Source: Chlamydomonas sphaeroides (taxonomy: Eukaryota; Chlorophyta; Chlorophyceae; Chlamydomonadales; Chlamydomonadaceae). Taken from it: a stretch of 61,828 nucleotides of DNA. The stretch covers positions 2,438 through 64,265 of the forward strand of contig BDDC01000380.1 of assembly GCA_001662425.1 (NCBI GenBank), written 5' to 3'. The translations under genes were made by a program, and so were the position numbers. Within the stretch, counting starts at the first letter, position 1. Each line of letters starts with the position of its first letter. The notes beneath the pieces were generated by a model. That model saw only the letters and a program-made list of their open reading frames with translations, was not told the DNA's origin and did not search any database. Below, one piece after another: positions 1 through 9,737 of this stretch.

Positions 1-87
1 CAGCGGCAGCTCGCAGCACCCGCCGACGCTCGCTCTAAGAAACCCATGCTAACAACGCAACTCGGCCCCGGCACAGCACGCCCTCGG

Positions 88-88
<1 letters not shown>

Positions 89-112
<24 letters not shown>
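89..112. repeat. (TG)n microsatellite
   Basis: About twelve TG dinucleotides in a row, in a stretch (1-533) with no exon I can support. This stretch is probably intron of the cyclase gene. Further along it, at about 477-511, GCATGCATGCAGCCC-type palindromic units repeat. Confidence 0.9.
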
Positions 113-118
<6 letters not shown>

Positions 119-533
119 ACGCGGGAAAGGGGATTGGGGGCGCAGACACGGGCTGGGGGCACAGAAGGGAGCTGGAGGCGTTGGAGATGGGCGGGCGGGA
201 GGGGCAGGGTGGGGATGTTCCAGGGCGGTAGGGGCAGGCGGGGGTGGGGAACGGCACTGCGCTCGGGATGGCGGGAGCGGGCATAGTCACACGTAGCTTT
301 CCGAGGCGGTGGCGACAGGCGGCAGGGTGGGCCACGTTTGTGGTGAACCAGGGAACAGGGGGGCGCTTGTCATGCAGTGTGTGTTGCGGGGACCGGCAAG
401 GGGCCTCGGCGACGGCCGAGGCCGCGCATGCGTGGCGGCACCTGCATGGCGACGGCCGTGCCCCTGGCGTCAGCCCGCATGCATGCAGCCCGCATGCATG
501 CAGCCCACATGCGCCCCTCCGCCCCGCCCGCAG

Positions 534-3500
534 ACCGCCTCGCACCGCAGCCGGCACTTCGGCGGCTACGTGAGCGAGAGCGCCGAGGGGCTGGTGCTGG
601 CGGCGTTCAGGGACCCCGCGCAGGCGCTGCTGTGGGCGCTGACCACCCAGCAGGTGCGGCTTGGGTGCCTCGGCTGCTGCGCTGCTGGCGGCAGGTGCAT
701 GTGGCTAGCGAAGCTGGAGGTGTGCGCAGACAGCGACGCAGCGGTGTTTGACCAGACAGGGTATAGGCAGCGGGGCAGAGGCGTGGCGGAATGGCAAGGC
801 GCTGCAGCGGGCGCAGCCACAGCGCAGCAGGTCGGGCGGCTGGGGGCGGGGTGGGGCCCTGGCGGTCGACATGTTGGGCGGTAGGTAGGTATCCGCTGCA
901 AGCCCCTCTGCCCACACGGCCCTCCCGCAGGCCCTCCTGACGGCGCCCTGGGACCCCGAGCTCCTGGTGAGGCGCTGACCGGGAGCGGCGGCGGCTGGGG
1001 GCCGCGGGGGGTCGCTGCTGCGGCGGGCAGCCTTGACCGCCGCCGCGTGCCCTGCCTCCTTCCCCGCGGCTTCCCCCCTAACCCCGGCAGGAGCACGAGC
1101 TGTGCGAGGAGATGACATGCCTGGTCCCGGAGGCCGACACGCTCGCCGCAGCAGCAGCCGGCGCCGCCTCCGTGCCCTCACTCAGCGCCACGGTTAGCTC
1201 CGCGCGCGGCCTGGCCGTCGCCGCCGCCGCCATCGGTTACCCCGGCCCCGGCGCCGTCAGCGCCGCCGGCCACCGCACCAGCGCCGGCGGCCCCGGCCCC
1301 GCCTCCGCCGGCGAGCCGTCTCTGGCGGGAGCTCCCAGCTCGCTCCCCGACGGCCCCGCTGACGGCGCCGCCGATGGCTCCATCGCAGATGGCGGCGCCG
1401 CCGCCAGCTCCGTTGCCGGTGGCGGTCTCGCCAGCTCCGCTGCCGGCGTCGGTCTCGCCGGCTCCGCTGTCGGCGGCGGCCGCGCCAGCAGCTCCGTCGC
1501 GCCGACGGCGGCGGCGGCGGCGGCCGCCGCCGCCGCCAGCCTGACCCGAGGAATGTCGGCGCTTACCGACAGCGTGGCGCCGGCGCGCGCAACGACACTG
1601 GGCATCGGCGCCGCCGTCGCCGCTATGTACGGCATGTACGACGAGGACGACGAGGTGGTGCCGCCGGGCATGGTGCGGCGCGTGCTGGCGCGCGGCCTGC
1701 GCATGCGGGTGGGCGTGGACGTGGGGCGGCTGACGGAGAGCCTGTCGCCCGTGTCGAGGTGAGGGGGTGGTGGTGCGGAGCTTGGGGCAGGGCCCTGGGG
1801 CAGGGGCTAAGGGTAGGCGCTGGCTCTTGCGGCTTGAGGTGTGTGTCCGTTTACACGTTTTAGTCATAGTAACACAACCCGCGCGGTCCGCGCTGGGTTG
1901 ATACAGCGTCTTTCGTGCGTAGGAAGCAGGGATGCCTACTGGTGCACCAGTGCTGGCGCGGCACGCCCTGAGTGTGTTTCTGGGGGATGGCGGGTCGCGG
2001 CATGCAGGCCTCTGTCCCCCGCCGCCACACCCCACCCACTCCCGCGCCGCCCCGTCGCCTACAGCACGCTGGTGTACCGCGGCAAGGCCATGAACCGGGC
2101 GGCGCGCATCGGCATGCTCGCCAGCAGCGGCCAGATCCTGGCCTCCGCCGCCGCCTGGGCGGCGGCGCGCTCCAGCGGCTCCGTCGACGCCAACGGCCGC
2201 GTCGCCGCCGTCAGCCTGGGCCGACACGTGCTGCGTGGTGTGGCGGAGCCCATCCAGGTGGGTGGGGCCGGGTCCGGCAGCGGGTCCGGTGGCGGGTCCG
2301 GTAGCGGGTCCGGTAGCGGGTCCGGGGCCGGTCACTACCGTTGTGCTGTCGTGAGGCCCGATGCGATGTGGCGTGGTGTCTGCGTCACTGGGGTGGGGCT
2401 TTGGGTGCGGCGCGGCGGGGCCCATGGAGTGAGGGGGGGGGCTCTGGCTTGGCTCTGGAGCGTGACTTGGCTCTGGGCCGTGGCTGGCATGCCCAACGGC
2501 AGCAGTGGCCATGCGTCGGTTGCCGGAGCAGGGCTGCAGCGGCGGCGCGGCATGGCGCTCGTCACTGCCACACGGCCGAACGTAGGAGCGACGCGGCTGC
2601 TGCTCGCAGTTAGCGATTGGCAGTTGACCGTTGACCACTAGTACGAGTCTCCACCCACCGCTGCAGGTGTTTCACTGCAAGCTCAAGCACCCGGAGGCAG
2701 AGCTGGCGGCGACCGCCGCGGCCGCCGCCGCGGCAGCGGCGCCGTCGACGAGCGGCGGCATCGGGAGGCGGCTCGCCGCCGCCGCCGCCGCCGCCCTGGC
2801 CGTCGACGGCGCCGTCGGGGTCCCTCGCGGCGGCGGCGTTCGTCCCGCGCACTGCAGCGACGGCCTGCCTGGGGCGCTGGAGCGGCGGCCGACGGGCGTG
2901 TCTGTGACGGCGGCGGCGGCGGCTGCCGCCGACGCCGCCGATGCCACCGAAGTCAGCCAGACCTCCTCCGCCGTCGAGCTGGGCCATGGGCTTGGCCTGG
3001 GGCTCGGGCCGGCGGCGGCGGCGGCCGGGCCCGACGGGCATGGCTGCCGCAGCGCAGCGCCCGTGGTGCCTGCACGCCTGCCGCAGTACTCGGCCGCCGA
3101 CGTGGGCAGCTGGCAGCAGCGCATGACGGCGGCGGCGGCGACGGCGGCGGCGACGGCGGCGGCGGTGGCGCGTCGGCGGCCCGGCGACGCCGCGTCGGCG
3201 CCGCTGGCGTCCGTAACCTGGGCGACGTCGGCGCCCCATGAGCCGCTGCCGGACGCAGGGCCGACAGCTGCAGGCAGCGATGCGGCGGCGGCGGCGGCGC
3301 CGACGCCACCGCCTCAGCAGCAGCACTTGCCCGCTTCTGACGTCGACAGCGGCACCGTCGTCTCTGCCACCGCAAACATAATCGAGGATGTCCCGACGTT
3401 GACCGGCTCTCACCCCGCTGACGTCAATGGCGCCGCAGCCGCCATGGCGCCGCTGCTCGTGCTCGCGCCGCCGCTGGCTGCCGCCGCCGCCTCCGCCGGC

Positions 3501-4871
3501 AGCGTCACGCCGCGCGCCAGCGCCAGCGCCGTCGGCACCGTCGCTGTCGCTGGCTACAGCCACTCCAGCCCCCTCGTCACCGCTGCCGCAGCGGCCGGCA
3601 GCAGCGGCGTCCCCTCGCCGCACAGCTCCCAACTCATGCCGGGCGGCCACGAGTCGCGCTCCGGCCCCGTCGCCGGGCCCCTTTCCCACGACGAAGAGCC
3701 CCACCCCACCCGACCCAGCATCGGCCGCCTCCGCATCTCCGCCGTCCTCGCCGCCCGCCACAGCGCCGCCGCCGCCGCGCCGCCGCCGCTGGCCTCTGCC
3801 GCCGCGCCGTCGCCGCGCCCACGCGCCGGCAGCGCCCACAGCCAGCCCGCGCATGGCGTCGCCTCCACCCACAGCTCAGGCCAGGGCCGAGCCCACATGA
3901 GCCACTCCGGCGGCGCCGCCAGCACCGCGTCCACCGCCAGCGGCGCCGCCAGCGGCGGCCGCACCCTGCTCTCTGCCGCCGCCGCCGCCGTTGGCGCGGG
4001 CCTGCACCTGGCGCTCGGCCACGGCCACGGCCACAGCGGCGGCGCTGGCGGTGGCACCGCCGGCGGCGGCGCCGATGCCGCCGGCGCGGCGCGGCGCGCG
4101 CGGCGGCGGTCTGTGTTACACACTCGGGCCTTGGCCATGGACACGGGCTCCATGAACCGCGCGCTGCTGAGCTCGGGGGCGACGGGCTCCGGCAGCCGAG
4201 CGGCGCGGCTGCGCAGCAGCGACAACCACCGCCGCACGAGCATCCCGTCCATGGAGGTTGTGACGATTGGGGACGTGTGCGTCGGAGATGAAGAGGATGG
4301 GGGGGACGGCGGCCAGGACAGCGGCGCTGCCGCGGCGGCGGCGGCGGAGGAGGTGCTGACGCCGCGCGGCATCGGCTTCAGCCTCGGGGCCCTGGGCAGC
4401 ATCGGCGGCCGGCGCGGTGGCGCCCGCCGGTCCGGAGCGCTGTACGGCAGCGGCCACGGGCAGCAGTTCTACAGCGGCTTTGGCGAGCTGGACTCGGCGG
4501 TTACCATGGAGGAGGACGAGGACATGTTCAACAGCGGCGGCGGCGGCGGCTTGGAGCACGTCCTGGGCGGCGGCGCCATGGCGGGCGCCGTCGCCTCCGC
4601 GCGCCTTCCCAGCGGAGCAGGCGAGCGCGCGTCCACCGGCCGAGCGGAGCGGGCCAGCCGCAACAGCCGGGGCACGTTCCCTGGGGCCGAGGGCGAGCGC
4701 AGGTCGGCGCCGCGCTGGGGCCTGGCGTCGCTCATAAGCACGCGCGGCAGCGCGGAGCGCGAGCGGGGCGGCGAGCGGCGCAGCGGCGGCTGGGCGGAGG
4801 GCGGCGCCACCTCTGCCGGGGGGCTGTTGGTGGCGGTGCCTACGTTCGCGGAGGACGATGACGAGGTGTGA
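534..4871 (+). CDS. Class III adenylate/guanylate cyclase, C-terminal part (5' end outside window)
   Basis: Exons 534-653, 931-966, 1091-1758, 2065-2257 and 2667-4871 join in frame through GT-AG introns and end at TGA 4869-4871. The first four exons carry the second half of a class III cyclase catalytic fold: GYVSESAEGLVLAAF, then APWDPELL, then RMRVGVDVG, then YRGKAMNRAARIG, which keeps the Asn and Arg used in the transition state, then GRHVLRGVAEPIQVFHC. The enzyme class makes cAMP or cGMP from ATP or GTP. Where the second metal-binding Asp is expected (a GD-S-F-type motif) this protein has EGLV, so activity is uncertain. After the fold comes a tail of about 720 residues rich in Ala, Ser and Gly with no domain I recognise. 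I found no TGTAA polyadenylation signal in the 1.5 kb downstream. Upstream exons, normally coding sensor and membrane parts, lie left of the window. Confidence 0.8.
2270..2330. repeat. 12-bp minisatellite in cyclase intron 4
   Basis: About five imperfect copies of GGGTCCGGTAGC begin 12 bases after the donor of the fourth cyclase intron. Confidence 0.85.
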
Positions 4872-7690
4872 TGCGGCCGCCGTCGGATGGCGTGGCATGA
4901 CTGGGATGGCGAGGTGCCGCATGGGCTGGCGTCGTGTGGGGGGTTGCGTGTGTGGGGTGTGTGGGGTCAGGTCGTCGCGCCCGCGGTGGACGCGGGGTCA
5001 GGCATTGCTCGTACGCGCGGGAGGGGCCTGGTTGCTGTGAGAGTGGAGCAGCAGACGCAGGCGGTGCTGGGTAGCTGCGAGAAGCCTCGCAGGTGCGTGC
5101 GCCAGGGGGCATGGCGCGCCTGCAAGGGGGGCATAGCACGCCTGCCAGGGGGGACTGGTGTGCTGATGCGCCGCGCCGCTCTGGGGCTCGCTGGGCACCC
5201 GTATGCCGCATGTTGGGCCGCGGCCGCTGTTGGCTGTTGCGGGCTCGGCGGTGACATGGCGGCCGCAGCTGAGCGCGGTGTCGCGTTCGTGGGTTAGAAC
5301 ATGGTGCCGAGAGGCGCGGGCTGCTGCTCGGTTGTGGCGGGCTCGGCATCCATGGCGCTCGCGGCGGTATGGTGTGGTGCCCGCTGCATCGCCAGGCACG
5401 CAGGACGGCGCACGCATAGAGCGGCGTGCGCATGCATGGAGCGTCAGGCGCGGCATGCGCAACCGCGGCGTCGGCCACCAGGCCCCTGCTGCGGCGGACT
5501 GCCGCCCAGGTTGACGACGCGCTGGGCTGCGGCCGAACGCAGCCTTGCGGCTCACGTGCCGCGAGAGGCGTGCTGTGTTCTCGCTCGGGGGGCTGGGGAT
5601 GCAAGGACCAGGGCTCTGCTCGACGGCAGCTGCACGGCATGCAGGGTTTCGGGACTGGCGAGCGACGGCTGCAGCGAGCCACGTACTAGGGTGCAACCGG
5701 ACAGGCGGTGTCGAGGCTGCTGTTGCGGCGTTGGCGGCCATCGTGGGGGCCCGTGCCTGGTGGCCCTTGGACGAGCCGTGCGGCGCTGTGGATGGCGGGG
5801 TGGTGCCTCGTGGGGTGGTGCGCTAGGACGCGGTACGTTACAGGGGTGCCGGCGACGGCAGCCAGCCCCGGGGCCGGCGACCATCCCGCTGTGCTCTAGG
5901 CCGGCAGCTGGTGTCGCCAGCCGAGGTGGGCGGCTGTCGGTTGGCGTCGGGCGTGACCGGTAGGTTGCTGGTACCCGCCGTATGACAGCGGCGGCAGCGA
6001 ACCAGCGAACAGGGGAATCGGTGTTGGGCGTGTCACCGTGGGGGACGAGGCACGAGGGGTGGCGGGCGCAAGGGATGGCGAGCCCGGAGGGCGGCGGCGC
6101 CTGGATGCATGGCGTGCGGGCTTACCGCGCCTCTGCTTGCGATGGGGGAGCACATGCAGCGCATGCAAGGTAGCGTGCGCGATAGTATCGAGCGGTGCGC
6201 CGCGCCCCCTGGTTGGCATGCTGTGTATCATGCCATCGGGGGCTAGGGGCTGGGGGCTGAGCGCACGCGAGGGTTGCCAGCGCGCCTTGCGCGGCGTGGC
6301 CGCAGATGGCGTGCGCTGGCTCGAAGCGCTTGAACGTACGCGGCGCGCTCTAGCACAGGACGTGCCTAAACGCATGGCGGCCGGACGGGTGTGAAGGGGT
6401 GCGTGCGGCTTGGATCCCACATGAGCAGGCGGGCGGGAGGCCTACCTGCAGGAGGAGTGCGGTGGCCGGACCGTACGTTACGGCGCCGGTGCCAAGGTGT
6501 GGAGCACTTGAAGGCTACCGGACCCAATTCTACGTCCGTCACATCATATCGTGTTGGAGGCTTTCTGCACCCGGCCCTGTGTCTGCGCGGTGAGCTGGCC
6601 GCCTTGGCCCACCTGTGGCCCGACCTGTGGCCCCACCTGTGCCACCGCTCGCACCGTCGCTTCCGAGCTGTGCAAGTTCCGAGCTGTGCAAGTTGAACAC
6701 CGCCTCCGCCGCCTCCGCTGCTGCTGGTGGTGCAATCCCAACATGCCCGATACGGCCGCATACTAACCGATGCCAAGGTGGCCGGCAGAGTCGAACCCAA
6801 CGCCGAGCCGGCGGCCCACTCCCGCTGCTGATGTGCCGAGCGAGGGGTGCCCTTGCGCGGCACAGGGCCAGACACTGCTGCAGGCTTGGCCCCATACACA
6901 GCTACCACTAGGAGCCACCTCCTGGCTACCACCCCCGCGCGCTGCACGCCGGTCATCGGCTCGCTGCCATCACGAGTGCGCAACGCGTACAGCACAAGCA
7001 GCGGCGTGACCGTCAAGGTGCATGTGGTGCAGGGCACGATACAGCCCAGGCAGAGGTGTGCATGTGCCGGAGCCCAGCTGCACAGGATGTATAATAAGAG
7101 AGTGAGTGGCACTGTGGCTGGAGGCAGGAGACGGCATGTATGCAGGCCAGGCATCCACCGCTGTCCGGGTTGTAGCCCTCTACTGTGTCTGGCCATGGCG
7201 TGCATCTTCATTCACCTAGCTACAGCCCCCCAGCACACCGCCGCACCCGTCCGACGCCCTGCGTGCGTAGCGTGCTGCGCTGCGCCTACGGTCCGAGCCA
7301 GCGGTGTGCCCCGCGCTTGCTTGCGTGGACTGCAGGGACCCGGCAGGCGCTGTGTGCCCTCGCAGGGCGTCGACGGCTTGCCTCCAACACGATGTGCAGG
7401 ACACCGCACGGCACGGGAGCCCTGGCCACCTTCTGTACCTGCTCTACCGCGGCGTTGGACCTCTTACAGTAGTCCAGAGTACCGTTGGTCATTCTGGCTC
7501 GCAGTGAGGGCCGTAGCGGAGGAGGCCAGCGAGCAGTATACGCCCTGCGTGGCTGGTCCGTGGGTGCGTTCCTTTGCGGAGTCCAGTGCATCGGCCCCTT
7601 GCCACACGTCCCAGGCTTGAAGGCCGTGTGCGCCTTCCGACGGCGGAAGAGCGATGAGGACGTCCACACAGGGCGCGGAACCCGAGCGCG
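4872..7690. other. Non-genic stretch downstream of the cyclase gene
   Basis: The many open frames here change strand and frame without matching splice signals, and none shows a domain I recognise. The left part probably holds the 3' untranslated region of the cyclase gene. A perfect 16-bp tandem pair lies at 6661-6692. I see no RNA gene. Confidence 0.5.
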
Positions 7691-7701
7691 TTGTGGGTAG
7701 G

Positions 7702-7766
7702 CCGTTAGGAAAGAGAAGTTACAGATGAACAAGGGGCCGCGGCGGAAGCACAGCTCCCTTGGCCCC
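7702..7766. repeat. 65-bp direct repeat, copy A
   Basis: This segment matches 7897-7962 at roughly 84% by eye. Both copies share the core CAAGGGGCCGC and the end AGCTCCCTTGGCC, and both contain TTACA, which is TGTAA on the minus strand. Confidence 0.75.
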
Positions 7767-7896
7767 TAAGCACACGAACACCTGTGGCAAGCCCTAGGCA
7801 GCGATATGCACCAGCCCCACGCACGTCGCCCTCCAAAGGGGACGCTCTCACGGATCAGCCACGCAGCGCGCATAGGCTGACCTCCGCACCAGGCAT

Positions 7897-7962
7897 CCGT
7901 TAGGGAAAGGGTAATTACAGATGAGCAAGGGGCCGCAACGGGAGGCAGAGCTCCCTTGGCCT
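7897..7962. repeat. 65-bp direct repeat, copy B
   Basis: Second copy of the 7702-7766 segment. It directly abuts the stop codon of the minus-strand candidate gene, so the duplicated unit may be its 3' untranslated end. Confidence 0.75.
7915..7919 (-). terminator. TGTAA polyadenylation signal (candidate)
   Basis: TGTAA on the minus strand lies about 45 bases after the stop codon of the minus-strand candidate gene. TGTAA is the usual polyadenylation signal of Chlamydomonas nuclear genes. A second copy sits at 7719-7723 in the other repeat unit. Confidence 0.35.
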
Positions 7963-9256
7963 CAGCAGCACTCAGACGACTCGAACCCAAACTGGAGCTG
8001 CTTGGGCGACGCGTACGGGCTGACGGTGAGGGCCGGCAGCAGCTCCATCAGCAGGGACTGCGCCAGAGAGAAGGGGATGCCAGCGGGAAGGCCGCTGGCC
8101 ACGCACCCGGGTACCACTCCTGGTCGGGGCTGAGTCGGGAAACGGCCAAACTTCGAGGGGTCAAAACACCACCCGGACAAAGCTTGACACGGCTGGGAAA
8201 GCTGGTGTGGGTCCACCAAGTAGTCCTCTAGCGGCCTGCCATGATGCGGTGCTTGTCAGACTTTGTCTGAAGTGCCGTACAGGGCCTGCCGTACGAGGGT
8301 TCTGGGGGCCTAGCCCAGGGCCTAGAGCAGACCCCGGCCACCCCCCGAAGGCGTACACCGGATTACAACATCTCAGATAGTCACATAGAAGGGTTTGGGC
8401 CACTCGCGGCTGTCGTGGGAGCTGTAGGTTAGCGGGAATCGCTGGGTGCTGTTTGGGGCTGCCAAACGGGGGCACGGTGCGTGCCTGACTGAGCCCCCTT
8501 AACGCTTCCTGGTGATCGCCCAGCCTATTTTTGAATATCTGGTACCCTATAGGTGCTTTAGGAACAAAGCGGGCATCGTTTAGAGAAGGTCAAGTCGCGG
8601 CGATTTGTTGCATGCTGCCGGGCCAAGTCGGTCGAACGGGCCTCCCGACGCCCTGGCTTTCCTTCTTAGGGTCTATATAGGTGTGAGGTATCCACTAGGT
8701 TGCCTAAGTCGCAGCTAGGCTCCAAGACCGCCGACATGCAAGTGCATTCCCGCGCAACTGTGCTCGCCGCGAGCGACTGCGACCTCCCAGAGCGAGTATA
8801 TGATATAACTAAAGGTCTGGAGCGCTTCTGGGGCGGTTCGAGTCCTGACTCAGCTCCGTGGCAGGCAAACCCGGGAGTGGTACCCGGGTGTGGCCACGGC
8901 CGCGAACGGCCGCGGCCGCAGGGACCGGCCAGCGCGGGTGGCCTCCCACACCACGGGCGAGGGGCTGCCGAGGAAAGCAGCTGTCCGCGTCCAGCAGCTG
9001 GAGAAGGGGACTCGAGCTTGGCGGCGGGCAGTTTGAAGGACAGCGCGAGCCGTGTGCGCACAAAGGGCGCATCGCGGCGTGACCGCGGCGCGAAGGCGGC
9101 GCGCGAGCTGCGCGACGCCAGAGGCTTCATCATGCTGTACAAGGGGTCCAGGTAACGGGACAGCAGGAGGGAGTTGCGCGCGAAGTCGTCCGTTAGGTGG
9201 GCCGAGCGCAAGCCCGGTGAGGGCCCGGTGGCTGTCCGGCTGACCCAGCAACACAC
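7962..9256 (-). CDS. Minus-strand candidate gene, product unknown
   Basis: Two minus-strand stretches have codons of the expected kind. About 9256 to 9000 reads through motifs such as FARNSLLLSRYLDPLYSMM, with about 86% G/C third positions by my count. About 8160 down to the stop at 7962-7964 includes SLLMELLPALTVSPYASPK and ends FGFESSECC. A TGTAA signal follows the stop. I recognise no domain, cannot place the joining exons between about 9000 and 8160, and do not see a clear start. It could be a fragment of a transposon or a degenerate gene. The giant plus-strand gene starts at 9611, so the two would be divergently transcribed. Confidence 0.25.
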
Positions 9257-9610
9257 TTGCTTTTAAATCAACGTATGCTCGAGCACATTGCAGCGACTTC
9301 GTTGCTTGCCAAGGCCTACGTGATGCCCGCCACAAGCAAAGGAAACGGTGACGATGCAGGACGACGAGCAATACCATTGTGCACAATGCGTTCACCGTTT
9401 AATTCACGGAATGCATGCATGACGGGAAAACCAGGACACCGCTTCGCGTGCAAAACATCATTGTACGTCAATAGCAGACTCTTGCTGTTCTTGCACACAT
9501 ACTATATTCAACTTATGCTACTAGAGCATAACACAGATCACACCATGTGTGCTGCCTATGAAAGCGTTTGAGTCTACTGCTGCCAAAGTGTGTCGACGTC
9601 TTTGACAGCA

Positions 9611-9737
9611 ATGGCTCTCAGGCTATGCTCCGCCATGTTGCCGCCATGCCACAGCGGCGGTTCAGCAGTGGTGCGGATAGCGCTTCTATTCTTGTCGGTC
9701 GCTTTGTTGCTGCGGGCGGCTGTGGACGCCCAGACAT
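9611..9737 (+). CDS. Exon 1: signal peptide of the giant gene
   Basis: ATG 9611 opens 42 residues with the hydrophobic core IALLFLSVALLL and a likely signal peptidase site near AVDA-QT. The donor GTAAGT follows at 9738 in phase 1. An in-frame GTG lies upstream at 9590, but ATG 9611 gives a normal signal peptide, so I chose it. An Sec-secreted or type I membrane protein is implied. Confidence 0.8.

Noticed and set aside
1178..4922. Long minus-strand open frames opposite the cyclase gene
   Set aside because: They are Arg, Gly and Ala-rich mirrors of GC-rich plus-strand coding and have no domains. The plus strand has clear cyclase motifs and matching splice sites.
8836..8850. tRNA-like B-box GGTTCGAGTCC (and a similar GGTTCAAATC at 56244)
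   Set aside because: No A-box or cloverleaf arms can be drawn around either site.
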